Shown here in pieces: positions 12,497-25,090 of a stretch of DNA of 64,000 nt. Each line of letters starts with the position of its first letter. Position 1 is the stretch's first letter. The stretch is from Papio anubis (taxonomy: Eukaryota; Chordata; Mammalia; Primates; Cercopithecidae): the NCBI RefSeq assembly GCF_008728515.1, contig NC_044978.1, positions 147,494,262 through 147,558,261 on the forward strand. Reading direction: 5' to 3'. A program made the position numbers and the translations under genes. The notes beneath the pieces are model-generated. The model saw nothing but the letters and a program-made list of their open reading frames with translations. It did no database searches and was not told the DNA's origin.

Positions 12497-13091
12497 TCTT
12501 TTTTTTTTTTGAGACACAGTCTCAATCTGTTGCCCAGGCTGGAGTACAGTGGCGTGATCTCGGCTCACTGCAATGTCTGCCTCCCCGGTTCAAGCAATTC
12601 TCCTGACTCAGCCTCCCAAGCAGCTGGGATTACACGCACTTACCACCACGCCTGGCTAGTTTTTTTTTTTTCTTTGAGACAGAGTCTTGCTCTGTCACCC
12701 AGGCTGGAGTGCAGTGGCGTGATCTTGGCTCACCGCAACCTCCACCTCCCAGGTTCACGCCATCCTCCTGCCTCAGTCTCCTGAGTTGCTGGGATTACAG
12801 GCACCTGCCCCACACCTGGCTAATTTTTGTATTTTTAGTAGAGATGAGGTTTCACCATGTTAGCCAGGCTGATCTCAAACTCCTGAACTCAAGTGATCCG
12901 CCCGCCTCAGCCTCCCAAAGTGCTAGGATTACAGGCGTGAGCCACCACTCCTGGCCTATTTTTGTATTTTTACTAGAGACCAGGTTTCACCATGTTGGCC
13001 AGGCTGGTCTCAAACTCCTGACCTCAGGTGATCCGCCTGCCTCGGCCTCCCAAAGTGCTAGGATTACAGGTGTGAGCCACCATGCCCGGCC
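12497..13091 (-). mobile_element. Alu nested inside an Alu, both minus strand
   Basis: The outer Alu right arm (12497-12658) and left arm (about 12957-13091) are separated by a complete inner Alu (12659-12956) inserted at the middle A-rich linker. ctagttttt and ctatttttg mark the junctions. Confidence 0.9.
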
Positions 13092-13436
13092 TTCTCCACC
13101 TATTTCCAATCAATGTTTCCTCCTAATTGCATTGGCAGATTTTCCTGGCAAATATTTATAGGGAAAATTTCTTGCTTTTTCATAACTTTGACATAAATAT
13201 TTATAGTGTTTCACCACTAAAATATATTTACATCCATATCCTTAGTGCTATAATATATTGATAATTTGGTCTGAGACAGATTTTATAATGTAAGAATATT
13301 TCTCTTTTGCAAAGAGGATTTATAATAATTTGCAAATAAATTGGATATTTATTAAGTGCTTTTTAAGCATCTAGATGTAGTTCATATTGTTTTAGACCCA
13401 CTGATGTAATGTATTTCATTAATATCTTTTTAAGTA
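13092..13436. other. AT-rich intronic spacer
   Basis: Between the Alu cluster and the L1. No exon or named repeat seen. Confidence 0.4.
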
Positions 13437-16400
13437 CTGTATAATTTTTAAATTTTAGATTCAGAGGGTACATGTGCAGGTTTGTTATTGGGTATATTGC
13501 GTGATGCTGAGATTTGGGTTTCTAATGATCCCATTGCCCAAGTGGTGAACATATTACCCAATAGGTAGTGTTTAAGCCCTTGCCTCCTTCCCTGCCTCCC
13601 CACTTTGGGAATACCCAGTGTCTGTTGAGCCCATCTTTGTGTCTGTGTGTACCCAATGTTTAGCTACCACTTATAAATGAGAACATGTGGTATTTGTTTT
13701 TCTGTTTCTGCATTAATTTGCTCAGGATAATGGCCTTCAGCTGCAACCATGTTGTTGCAAAGGACATGATTTCAGTCTTTTTTATGACTGAATAGTATTC
13801 CATGGTGTATATGTACCATATTTTCTTTTATTATTATTATTTTTGAGACGGAGTCTCGCTTTGTTGTCCAGGCTGGAGTGCAGTGGTGTGATCTCGGCTC
13901 ACTGCAACTTCTGCCTCGTGGGTTTAAGCAATTCTCTGCCTCAGCCTCCCGAGTAGCTGGGATTACAGGTGCATGCCACCACACCTGGCTAATTTTTGTA
14001 TTTTTGGTAGAGATGGGATTTCACCGTCTTGGCCAGACTGGTCTTGAACTCCTGACCTTGTGATCCACCTGCCTTGGCCTCCCAAAGTGCTGGGATTAGA
14101 GGCATGAGCCACCATGCCCGGCCCATATTTTCTTGATTCAACCTACCACTGATGGATTGATTCCATGTCTTTGCTACTGTGAGTAGTGCTGTGATAAACG
14201 TATGAGTGAAGGTGTCTTTTTGGTAGAACAGTTTATCTTCTTTTAGATATATTCCCAGTAATAAAATTACTGGGTCAAATGATAATTTCCATTTTCAGTT
14301 TTTTCAGAAATCTCCAAACTGCTTTCCACAGGACCTGAACTAATTCGTATTTCCACTAACAGCATATAAACTTCCCTTTTCTTTGCAACCTTGTGAATGT
14401 CTGTGATTTTTTGATTTTTTAAATAATGTCATTCTGACTAGTGTGAAATGGTATCCCATTGTGGTTTTGATTTGTATGTCTGTAATAATTAGTGATGTTG
14501 AGCATTTTTAAATATATTTGTTGGCTGCTTGGATGTCTTCTTTTGAGAAGTGTCTGTTCATGTACTTTGCCCACTTTTTAATGGGATTGGTTTTTTCTTG
14601 TTGGTTTGTTTCAGTTCCTTATAGATTTTGTGTATTAGCCCTTTGTAAGATCCATAGTTTACAAATATTTTCTTCCATTCTGTAGGTTGGTTGTTTACCC
14701 TGTTGATAGTTTATTTTGCAGTGAAGAAATCCTTTAGTTTAATAAGGTTCCAATTGTCAATTTTTGTTTTTGTTGCATTTGCTTTTGAGGACTTATTCAT
14801 AATTTCTTTGCCTAAGTTCATATCTAGAAAAGTATTTCCTAGGTTTTCTTTTAGGATTTTTATAGTTTGTAGTCTTACATTTAGATCTTTAATCTATCTT
14901 TAGTTAATTTTTGTATATAGTGAAAACGGTTCAGTTTCATTCTTTGCCTATGGTTAGCCAGTTTTCTCCACAGCATTTGTTGAATAGAGTAATCTTTCCC
15001 CAGTGTTTATTTTTGTCAGCTTCATCAAAGATCAGTTGGTTGTAGGTGTGCAGCTTTATTTCAGGGATCTCTATGCTGTTGCACTAATCTATGTGTCTAT
15101 TAATGTTTTTGTACCATTGCCATGCTGTTTTTGTTCCTCTAGCCTTGTAGTATACTTTGAAGTTGGAAGACGTGATGCTTCTGGCTTTGTTCTTTTTGCT
15201 TAGGATTGCTTTGGCTATTTGGGCTATTTTGTGTGTTTGTGTTGGGGGGGTGGTTCATATGAATTTTAGAATAGTTTTCTCTAATTCTGAAAAGTAACAT
15301 TGGTAATTTGATAAGAATAGTGTTGAATCTGTAGATTGCTTTGGGCAGTATGGACGCTTTAATTATATTGATTATTCCAATCCATGAGCATGAAATGCTT
15401 TTCTATTTGTTTGTGTTATCTATGATTTCTTTCAGCAGTGTTTTGTAGTTCTCCTTGTAGAGATCTTTCATTTCCTTGGTTAGATGTATTCCTAAGTGTT
15501 TTATTTCATGTTTTTTTATGGTTATTTTAAATGGGATTGCATTCTTCGTTTGATTCTCAGCTTGAATGTTATTGGTGTATAGAAATGCTGCTGATTTTTG
15601 TATGTTGATTTTGTATCCTGAGACTTTGCTCAAATCATTAGGTCTAGGAGTCTTTTCACGGAATTTTAGGGTTTTCTGGGTATATAATCATATCGTCAAT
15701 GAAGAGAGATCGCTTGACTTCCTCTTTTCCTATTTGGATTCCTTTTATTTCTCTCTTGCTTGTTTGCCCTGGCTAGGACTTCCAGTACTATGTTGAATAG
15801 GAGTGGTGAGAGCTGATATCTTTGTCTTGTTCCTGTTCTTGGGGGCAGAACTTCCAACTTTTGCCCAGTCAGTACAATGTTAGTTGTAGGCTTGTCATAG
15901 ACGGCTCTTATTATTTTGAGGTGTGTTCCTTCAATGTCTAGTTTGTTGAGGGTTTTTATCATGAAAAAAATGTTGGATTTTATTGAATGCTTTTTCTGCA
16001 TCTATTGGGATGATCATATGGATTTTGTTTTTATTTCTGTTTATGGGGTGAATCACATATATTGAGTTGAATATGTTGAAATATCCTTGCATCCCAGGAA
16101 TAAAGCCCACTTGACTGTGGTGAATTAATTTTTTGATGTGCTGTTGGATTTGGTTTGCTAATATTTTGCTGAGGATTTTTGCATCTATGTTCATCAAGGA
16201 TATTAGCCTATAGTTTTCTTTTTTTGTTGTATCTTTGCTAGATTTTGGTATCAGGATGATACTGGTTTCATAAAATAAATTAGGGAAGAATCCTTTCTCT
16301 TTAATTTTTTGGAATAATTTCAGTAGGATTGGTAGCAGCTGTTTCTTTTATGTCTGGTGGAAATTGGCTGTGAATTCATTTGGTCCAGGGCTGTTCTGGG

Positions 16401-17060
16401 CTGGTAGGTTTTTTATTACTGATTCAATTTCCTTATTCATTATTGGTCTGTTTGAAATTTTTGTTCCTTCCTGGTTCAGTCTTGGGAGGTTGTGTGTTTC
16501 CAGGAATTTATCCATTTTCCTCTAGATTTTCTGGTTTGTATGCATAGAGATAGCAGTCTCTGAGGGTCTTTTGTATTTCTGTGTGATTAGTTGTAATGTT
16601 ACCTTTGTCATTTCTGATCATGGTTATTTGGATCTTCTCTTTTTCTTTATTAATCTAGCTAGCAGTCTATTAATCTTGTTTATCCTTTCAAAAAACAACT
16701 TTTGTTTCATTGAACCTCTGTATAGTTTTTTGGGGCCTCAATTTCATTTTGTCTACACTGATTTTAGTTATTTCTTTGTTTCTGATAGCTTTGGGTTTAG
16801 TTTGTTCTTATGTTTTAGTTCCTCTAGGTGTATGGTTAGCTTGTTAATTTAAGATTTATCTTCTTGATATAGGAATTAGCACTATAAACTTTTCTCTTAA
16901 CATTGCTTTTGTTGTAACCTGGATGTTTTAGTAGATTGTTTCTCTATTTTCATTTGTTTGAAAGAATTTTTTGATTTCATTCAGGAGCAAGTTGTTGAGT
17001 TTCCATGTATTTGTCTGGTTTTAAGGGTGCCTCTTGGTATTCAACTTATTTTTTAAGGCT
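13437..17060 (-). mobile_element. L1 fragment, minus strand (3' UTR and much of ORF2), broken
   Basis: Reads 3' to 5' from the L1 3' UTR (agggtacatgtgcaggtttgtt at about 13467) through ORF2. On the minus strand, reverse-transcriptase pieces are legible between about 15400 and 16200, including SQVGFIPGMQ and DAEKAFNKIQ, but with frameshifts and stops. The 5' half of the element is missing. Not able to encode a working enzyme. An Alu interrupts it at 13826-14122. Confidence 0.88.
13826..14122 (-). mobile_element. Alu inside the L1, minus strand
   Basis: Reverse Alu with a (TTA)n tail. ccatattttctt at 13817-13828 and 14122-14133 is the target duplication of L1 sequence. Confidence 0.92.
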
Positions 17061-17903
17061 AGTATATCTCGTTACTCAAACTCAACAAAAATGAGACAAA
17101 AAGAAAAATTTACAAGCCAATCTCACTTATAAATATAGATATAGAACTTTGAAACAAAACATTAAGAAGGCACAAGCAGCAATGTAGAAAAATGATCAAA
17201 TTAGATTTATTACTGGAGTGCAAGATGAAGTTAGCATTAAAAAAATCTAATAATGTAATTCACTACATTAACAGATCAAAGAAGAAATACTAAATAATCA
17301 TCTTAATTGTTGAAAGAGCATTCAATTATATTCAATAGTCCTTATAACTAAAAATTCCCAGCAAACTAGGACTAAAAGAGAATTTGCTTAAATTGATAAA
17401 GGGCATCTAAAATAGTTATAAGAAATATTCTCAATGATGACACATTGTAAGTATTCTTAAAATCAGGAGCAGGCAAGAATGACCACTCTCATAATTTCTA
17501 ATCAACATGGTACTGGACGTCCTTGACATTGCAGTAAGACAAGTATAAGAAATAAAAAGTTTGAAGATTGGAAAGCAAGAAGTAAAGTTACATTATTTGC
17601 AGTCAATATGCATATTTGCATAGAAAGCCCAAAAGCTACAAAAATTAAATAAAAAAGTTTAATAAAATGGCAAAAAATAAGACTGATATTTAAAAGTCAG
17701 TTGTATTTCCATATACCACCAACAGACAGAAAACACATTTCCTGAAAGATACTATTGGCAACAGCAACAAAAAGCAAGGCACCTAGGAGGAAATCTAACT
17801 GATATTAATCTAATAATATATAAGATCATAATGGAGAAAATTTAGAAACTTTATGGAAAGATATCAAAGAAACCAAAGAACTCTATATAAATAGAGAGAA
17901 AGG

Positions 17904-18236
17904 GCTGGGCGCGGTGGTTCACGCCTGTAATTTCAGCACTTTGGGAGGCTGAGGCAGACGGATCACGAGGTCAGGAGATTGAGACCATCCTGGCCAACAT
18001 GGTGAAACCCCGTCTCTACTAAAAAATAGCAAAAAAATTAGCTGGATGTGGTGGTGCGCAGGGAGGCTAAGGCAGGAGAATCGTTTGAACTCGGGAGGCA
18101 GAGGTTGCAGTTATGCAGTTAGACAAGACCGCACCACTGCACTCCAGCCTGTTGACAGAGCAAGACTCCATTTCAAAAAATGAAAATAAAAAAATAAAAA
18201 AGATAAATAAGTAAATAAAAAGAAAAGAAGAAATGA
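17904..18236 (+). mobile_element. Alu, plus strand, rearranged right arm
   Basis: Starts ggctgggcgcggtggttcacg. About 20 bp are lost at gtggtgcgcagggaggc, and the tail is a long A-rich degenerate run. Confidence 0.88.
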
Positions 18237-18673
18237 ATGATAGGAGAGATTCAGTTTCATATCTTTCTTCTCCAGCTGATTTCTAGAAGCAAGTCAAAAG
18301 TACAACTGGGTTCTTTACCGAACTTAACAAGCTGCTTTTAAAATTTATTGAAATGAGCGAAGGGCCAAAAATTGCTAAGATACTTCTGAAGAAAAATAAC
18401 AAAGCAAGGGGACTTTTTCCTCTCAGATATAAGAGCTTTTATAAAGGAAAAGTAGTTTGTCAGCATGGTATCTTTGCAAAGATGGAAAAGCGGACTAATG
18501 GAACAAAATTGAGAACTCAGAAACGTGCTTGTATGTACCTGGAAGCTTTATATAACAGAAGTGTCATTACAGATAAGAAAAGATAGACTACTCAATAAAT
18601 GCTAGTATAATTGGTTATACATAAAGAAAAAACAAATTTGGATCCATACATCATACTATATACAATTCTATGT

Positions 18674-18842
18674 TGTTTTTTTTTTTTTTTTTTTGAGACA
18701 GGGTCTTGCTCTGTCACCCAGTCTGGAGTGCAGTGATATGATCATGGCTCAGCACAGCCTCAACCTCCTGGGCTCAAGCAATCCTCCTACTTCAGCCTCT
18801 GTAGTAGTTGGGACTACAGGCATGCACTACAACGCCTGGCTA

Positions 18843-18875
<33 letters not shown>

Positions 18876-19004
18876 TTGTATTTTTTGTAGAGATGGGGTT
18901 TTGCCATGTTGGCCAGGCTGGTTTCAAGCTCCTGGACTCAAGTGACTCACCCACCTTGGCCTCCCAAAGGACTAGGATTACAGCCATGAGCCACTGTGCC
19001 CAGC
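18674..19004 (-). mobile_element. AluJ-like, minus strand, with (ATT)n expansion
   Basis: Old reverse Alu (cacagcctcaacctcctggg). The middle linker contains an (ATT)n microsatellite at about 18843-18876. Confidence 0.9.
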
Positions 19005-19452
19005 CATTCCATACATTAAGAAATGAAATGTGAAAGGCAAAACTTTAAAAACAACTTTTAGAAGAAAATATAGGTAAAGATCTTTTTAACTTCAAGGAAG
19101 AAGGACTTCAGACACAAAGCTCAAATTATAAAGAAAGTGGTTGATAAATTCACTACATTAAGAGCTCCCCTTAACTAAAAGATCATAAAGAAAATAAATA
19201 GATAAGGTACTGACTGTGGGGAGATATACTGATAAAAAATTTAGATAATGTATTGAAATTTTAAGCAGAAAACATAAAGAACTTCTAAACATTAATTAAA
19301 TAAAAAGACAACCTAACAAAAAATCAAAAATTAGAAAAAATAGAGAAAATTTGGAAAATATACATTAAAACCATGATGAGATTCTATTTAACACTCACCA
19401 AATTGGAAAAACCTGAAAAGCATTGGTCAGAATATGTATCAAAAAGAAAGAA

Positions 19453-19758
19453 CGGCCAGGCAGTGGTTCATGCCTGTAATCCCAACACTTTTGGAGGTCA
19501 AGGTGGGCGGATAACTTGGAGTCAGGAGTTGGAGACACCAGCCTGGCCAATATGGTGAAACTTCATCTCTACTAAAAATACAAAAATTAGCCAGGCATGG
19601 CGGCAGATGCCTGTAATCCCAGCTACTCAGAAGGCCAAGGCAAGAGAATCGCTTGAACCTGGGAGGCGGAGGTTGCAGTGAGACGAGATTGTGCCACTGC
19701 ACTCTAGCCTGGCAACAGAGTGAGAGTCTGACTCAAAAAAAAAAAAAAAAAAAAAAAA
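19453..19758 (+). mobile_element. Alu, plus strand
   Basis: ggccaggcagtggttcatgcc to a 24-nt A tail, inserted in the L1M relic. Confidence 0.9.
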
Positions 19759-19924
19759 GAATTTTTATACACTGCAGGTGGGAATATAAATTGATACAAA
19801 CCATTTTTTGTATAATGATATGGCATTTTCTAGTAAAACTGAAGAAACACTAAACACCCAGTAATTAAACCCTTAGTGTACACTAAAGACATGTTCATCA
19901 ATATTCAGAGTAGCATTATTTTAA

Positions 19925-20900
19925 CATCAACATTACTGCCATACAATTTACATACAGTAAAATGCTCCCATTTTAAGTATATAGTTTGATGAGTTTTGAC
20001 AAATATACATACCAGTGTACCTAGCACCACAATTAGGATATAACACTTTCTTTCACTCCTAAAAGTTTCCTATTGCTTGTATTAGTCCGTTTTCACACTG
20101 CTATAAAGATACTATCTGAGACTGGGTAATTTATAAAGGAAAGAAGTTTAATTGACTCCCAGTTCTGCATGGCTGGGGAGGCCTCAGGAAATTTACAATC
20201 ATGGTGAAAGCTGAAGAGGAAGAAGTCACCTCTTCACAAGGCAGCAGGAGACAGAAGGGAGAGCGAAGGGGGAAGAGGCTGTTATAAAACTATCAGGTCT
20301 TGTGAGAACTCACTCATTATCCCAAGAATAGCCTGGGGAAAACTACCCCACGATCCAGTCATCTCCCACCAGGTCCCTCCCTCAGCATCTGGGGATTACA
20401 ATTCAAGATGAGATTTAAGTGGGGACGCAAAGCCAAATCATACATTACAAAGCTCCATTACAGAAGAGCCCTTTTCCTACTGCCAATGCAGTTTTCCATT
20501 TTCTTGAATTTCATATAAGTGGAATCATACAATATATAGCCACTTGATTTTGGCCTCTTTATAATGCCTTTGAGATTCATCCATGTTGTTGCTTGTAGTT
20601 TGTTCCTTTTTGTTGCTGAGTGGTATCCCATTACATGAATACAGCAAGAGTTGTTTATATATTCACTAGTTTTTAGACATTTGAATTGTTTCCAGTCCTT
20701 GGCTATTATAAGTAGAAAAGCTGCTATAAAAATTCATGTAAAGGTCTTTGTGTGGACATATGTTTTTATTTCTCTTGTGTAAATTTCTAGGGGTGGAATT
20801 TTTGGGTTATATGGTAAGTATATGTTTAACTCATAAGAAAATCTGTTTTCCAGAATGATTATACTCTTTTACATTTCTACCAGCAATGTATGAGAGTTTC
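19925..20900 (-). mobile_element. old L1 (L1ME-like) 3' relic, minus strand, split by an LTR
   Basis: tttacatacagtaaaatgctcc and gagttttgacaaatatacatac before the LTR. gaatttcatataagtggaatc, gattcatccatgttgttgc and gggtggaatttttgggttatatgg after it. These are the reverse old L1 3' region. Confidence 0.75.
20078..20443 (-). mobile_element. MST-type LTR (MaLR), minus strand, solo
   Basis: tgtattagtccgttttcacac to aagtggggacgcaaagccaaa, with gtcttgtgagaactcactcatt inside. Confidence 0.88.
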
Positions 20901-21270
20901 AGTTCACAGCAACATTATTCATAAAGCAAAAAATGGAACAACACAAATGTTCACTGTCAGAAGAATGAATAAATTATAGTATATTCATTCATAAGAATAC
21001 CATATATAATTAACTACAGCTCTATGTATCAACATGACTAAAACATATTAAGCAAAGTAAAAGCGAATCACAGAATATATACAGTATATTCTATATATAT
21101 GTATATATTTCTAAACTATGCTATAGTGTAGGGGTGAGAAGAGATGGGGTGCTTCAAATATATTGGTAATCTGTTTCTTAATCTGGGTGATAGGTACATG
21201 GGTATTAGTTATTATTATTTAACTGGCACAATACATTTTATATATGTGTGTATAATATATTTTTATAATA
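20900..21270 (+). mobile_element. L1M 3' relic, plus strand
   Basis: cagcaacattattcataaagc, aaatgttcactgtcagaag and gcaaagtaaaagcgaatcac resemble the late part of an old plus-strand L1. Confidence 0.6.
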
Positions 21271-22030
21271 AAAGTTTAAAAAAAGGTAGTAGATGTTTCT
21301 TTAATCTTACTGTTGCTTTTTCTTTAAAAAGAGAAAATAATTGACTTGAGCATTTGTCCTATAGTGCCATGTGTTTTTCCAATACTGTTTAGTATTCTAT
21401 GTACTTCCTCTGAGAGGTTGCAGTCTTAGTACTGGAGTAATTCTGGAACGCATTTCCATCTCTGAGAGTGAGCATTTAGATGTTGACTCTCAGCAGTATT
21501 AATGGCAGGAGTTAAATTCATAAATCCTTGTTTATGGAGATGAGAATATAGTCCACCTGATAGCAAAAATGATTGAGTAGAATTTATTTATTTCTTAAAA
21601 TTATACTGGGGAAGGATGTGTCTTCTATTTATTTCTTTTCCAATTGCATTATTTAAAGCTGAGGTTTAAAAATCATCATGAAATTACCCCATAGCTGAAT
21701 ATAAAGGATCTGTCATCAATTCTAGAAAGCTCAGTTGGTCACTTATTGAATAAGAAGACTGCAATATTGACAGTAAAAATTTCTCTATCTCTCTTCTAGG
21801 TCATATCATAGCAATATAAATTGAAGTTGAAAGTTTCATAAAATGAAAAGTGCCAGTGAGGAAAATGGAAAAATGGCAAGAAATCAGTTTTTCATGTATT
21901 TTAGTGATATTAGAAAAGATAAAGATTATAGAGTTCCATCAGATGGTGCATTTCCATATCCTTCCTGGGGCATTATTAGTGAAGGCAATTTTTTAAATTA
22001 TAGTTACAATCTGATTACAACTTTGATTAT
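21271..22030. other. unique intronic sequence
   Basis: No repeat recognised. An open frame at 21843-22151 runs from here into the next Alu and has no protein-like support. Confidence 0.4.
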
Positions 22031-22043
22031 AAATATATTAAGA

Positions 22044-22316
22044 TCCCAGCACTTTGGGAGGTGGAGGTGGGCGGATCACCTGAGGTCAGGAGTTCGAGAC
22101 CAGCCTGACAAACATGAAGAAACCCTGTCTCCACTAAAAATACAAAACTAGCCAGACGTGGTGGTGCATGCCTGTAATCCTAGCTATTCAGGAGGGTGAG
22201 GCAGGAGAATTGCTTGAACCCAGGAGGCAGAGGTTGCAGTGAGCCGAGATCATGCCATTGCACTCCAGCCTGGGTAACAAGAGCAAAACTCCATCTTAAA
22301 ATAAAATAAAATAAAT
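22044..22316 (+). mobile_element. Alu, plus strand, 5' truncated by about 28 nt
   Basis: Starts directly at tcccagcactttggg. aaatatattaaga at 22031-22043 and 22317-22329 shows it inserted in this truncated form. Confidence 0.92.
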
Positions 22317-22724
22317 AAATATATTAAGACATAATGGAATTGTGTATTTGAGTAAATTTTGTATAGCTGGAAATTAAATGTGAATTATTACAGAAGCAAT
22401 TTCAAATATAGAAGCCTAGTAAATGAGCCATTAATTTATTAAATAATAACAAAAATCACCAGTAATTAAACACTTATGGGATTACTATCAAAATACAAAT
22501 TATACACATTTGACAAATGCTTTAATATCAATCATGAGCTTGACTTTTTTCAAGTTTGAAGCAAGGCATATGAGTAGGGGAAATTATTCAAAAAAATGAA
22601 GTAGTTCTTTTATTGTGCTCCATATTATTTAGAAATCTTAAAAATATATTTTGCCCCATATGATTATATGAGAAATGGTGAAGATGCTACATAAAGGTGG
22701 AATTAACCATGTCAGTTGTGTTTC

Positions 22725-22997
22725 TTTTCTTTTCTTTTTTTTTTAAGACGGAGTCTCGCTCTGTCGCCCAGGCTGGAGTACATTGGCACGATCTTAGTTC
22801 ACTGCAAGCTCCGCCTCCCGGGTTCACGCCTTTCTCCTGCCTCAGCCTCGCGAGTAGCTGGGACTACTGGCACCCGCCACCATGCCCAGCTAATTTTTTA
22901 TGTGTGTATTTTTGGTGGAGACGGGGTTTCACCGTGTTAGCCAGGATGGTCGCGATCTCCTAACCTCGTGATCAGCCCGCCTTGGCCTCTCAAAGTG
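22725..22997 (-). mobile_element. AluY-like, minus strand, 5' truncated
   Basis: gcaagctccgcctcccgggttc marks a young type. It stops at ctctcaaagtg, about 33 nt short, and gtcagttgt recurs at 22711 and 22998. Confidence 0.9.
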
Positions 22998-23209
22998 GTC
23001 AGTTGTTTTCTCATGCTAACAAATGACTACCAGACTGGGCAATTTCTGAAAGATAGGTTGCTTATTCCTTAGTTCATCATTACTGCTAAATAGGAATTCC
23101 CAATGTTTACACAGTAAGCTTTGATTATTTTTATGAATTAAATAATAGATAATTCTGTCCTAAAGGTAAGATTAATTTAAAATTTTTACTGTGGAATATA
23201 GGTTTGCAT

Positions 23210-23210
23210 C

Positions 23211-23250
<40 letters not shown>

Positions 23251-23530
23251 GATGGAGTCTCACTCTGCCGCCCAGGTTGGAGTGCAGTGGCGCGATCTCC
23301 GCTCACCGCAACCTCTGCCTCCCAGGCTCAAGCAATTCTCCCGCCTCGGCCTCCTGTAGCTGGGACTATGGGTGCCCACCACCATGCCCGGCTAAGTTTT
23401 GTATTTTTAGTAGAGATGAGGTTTCACCATGTTGACCAGGCTGGTCTCGAACTCCTGACCTCAAGTGATCCAACTGCCTCGGCCTCCCAAAGTACTGGGA
23501 TTATAGGCATGAGCCATGGCGCCTGGCCTG
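23210..23530 (-). mobile_element. Alu, minus strand, with (TTTA)n tail
   Basis: A 40-nt TTTA tract followed by gatggagtctcactctgccgc to cctggcc. A ggtttgcat / ggatttgcat pair flanks it. Confidence 0.92.
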
Positions 23531-23736
23531 GATTTGCATTTTAAATGACATATATTTGTACAAATTTCAAAAGTGTTTTCATATGTACTATACAATTTGA
23601 TGTTGCTATAACCCCATGAGATTAGCAGGCTTATCTCTGTTTTGCTAGTAAGAAAACTAGACTCGTGGAGATTAAATAAATTATCTAAGTATCTTGACTA
23701 ATGACAGATATAGCACTGGAATCTTTCTTCTCATTT

Positions 23737-24019
23737 TCAGACACGGTCTCCCTTTGTTGCCCAAGCTGAAATGCAGTAGTGTGATCATGGCTCACTGCAG
23801 CCTCAACCTCCCAGGCTCAAGTTATCCTTCTACCTCAGCCTCCTGAGTAGTAAGGACTACAGGAGTACAACACGATGCTAATCTAATTTTTGTATTTTTT
23901 GTAGAGTTGGGGTGGCCATGTTGCCCAGGCTGATCTCAAACTCCTGAGCTCAAGCAACCTGCCCACCTCTGCCTACAAAAGGACTGGGATTACAGGTGTG
24001 AGCCATCGCATCCAGCCTA
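23737..24019 (-). mobile_element. AluJ-like, minus strand
   Basis: Diverged reverse Alu (agacacggtctccctttgttg to catccagcct). Confidence 0.88.
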
Positions 24020-24146
24020 GAGTGTTTGTCTTTTGTTTCTGAACTCAGTATTATTTCTATTATACCATAATTTCCATATCTGATGTATGTCTTCAGACGA
24101 AAGTAAAAATTATGATGTCATCTTGTTAAATTTCATCTTTAGGGGT

Positions 24147-24645
24147 TGTGGTAGGCTGAATAATGGCCGTCTAAAGATATCAGGTGCTAATTCTGGAAAC
24201 CTGTCAATGTTACCTTATAAGGAAAAAGGGTCTTTACAGGTGTGACTAAATTAAAGGTCTTGAGATGTGAAGATTATCCAGGGTTAGCCTTGTGGGTCCT
24301 AAATCCAATCACGAATGTCTTTATATAAGAGAGGCAGAGGGCGATTTCACACAACAGAAAAGTAGAAAACAGAGACACAGAGGAGAAAGCAATATGACTA
24401 TGGAGACAGAGATTAGAGTGATGTGGCCACAAGCCAAGGAATGCCAGCATCCACCAGAGGGCCAAGGAACAGATTCTTCCCTAGAACCTCCAGAGGTAGT
24501 ACAATCATGTAGACCTCTCAATTTCTGACTATGGAAACTGGTGTTGGACTTCTGGCCTTCAAAACTGTGAGAGAATGAATTTCTCTTGTTTTAAATTACC
24601 AAGGTTGTGGTAATTTGTTACAACATCCCTAGGAAACTGATACAG
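24147..24645 (+). mobile_element. MLT1-type LTR (MaLR), plus strand
   Basis: tgtggtaggctgaataatgg, gtgactaaattaaaggtcttg, ccacaagccaaggaatgcc, tggtaatttgttacaac and aggaaactgatacag span the whole LTR. Confidence 0.82.
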
Positions 24646-24863
24646 AGATACTGTTCAAAGTTTTCATAACCTGTTCAACTCCATGCAATTGACTTGAGTC
24701 TCTATTTTGGAACAGATGGATTCAGAAGAATCTAAGGCTTGTCCATAAAAAATTCCCCAGAACAGAGAATGGTTAAAATGCTGAGATTCCAAGCACTTCT
24801 TTATAAAGACACCTGTTCTCTGAGAGTTAATAGGGAATGTTCACAAGTTTAAAAGAGAAATGT

Positions 24864-25090
24864 TGCTGGGCACTGTAGTTCCCTGTCTCTACAAATAATT
24901 TTTTATAAATTGGCTGGGCATGGTGGCATGCCTCTGCAGTCACAGTTACTCTGGTGGCTGAGTTGGGAGAATTGCCTGAGCCTGGGAGGCCAAGGCTACA
25001 GTGAGCTATAATTACACCACTGCGTTCTAGCCTGGGCGACAGAGCAAGATCCTGACTCAAAATAAATAAATAAAAATAATAAAATAGAAA
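24864..25090 (+). mobile_element. AluJ-like, plus strand, left arm mostly deleted
   Basis: ttgctgggcactgtag jumps straight to ccctgtctctacaaataatt, followed by a complete old-type right arm. It ends 180 nt before TMEM156 exon 2. Confidence 0.85.

Larger units (their letters stand above)
17070..19910 (+). mobile_element. old L1M relic, plus strand (ORF2 to 3' part)
   Basis: Diverged ORF2: ccaatctcacttataaatatag, aacatggtactggacgtcc, gcagtcaatatgc, and 18353-18590 reading roughly GPKIAKILLKKN (the L1 ORF2 C-terminal region). 19100-19910 is the 3' ORF2 part. All frames broken. Three Alus interrupt it. Confidence 0.8.

Noticed and set aside
12301..13161. Open frames of 100-150 codons resembling 'GVQWRDLGSLQ' proteins
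   Set aside because: This is the standard translation of minus-strand Alus. The same peptides recur wherever an Alu lies.
15403..16197. Reverse-transcriptase-like frames on minus
   Set aside because: Fragments of L1 ORF2 with frameshifts, stops and missing 5' half. Not a functional gene.
18353..18586. 77-codon Lys-rich frame
   Set aside because: It matches the late ORF2 region of the surrounding L1M relic.
13437..20900. Possible complete, active L1
   Set aside because: No 5' UTR, no ORF1, many stops and insertions, and opposite orientations of the pieces.
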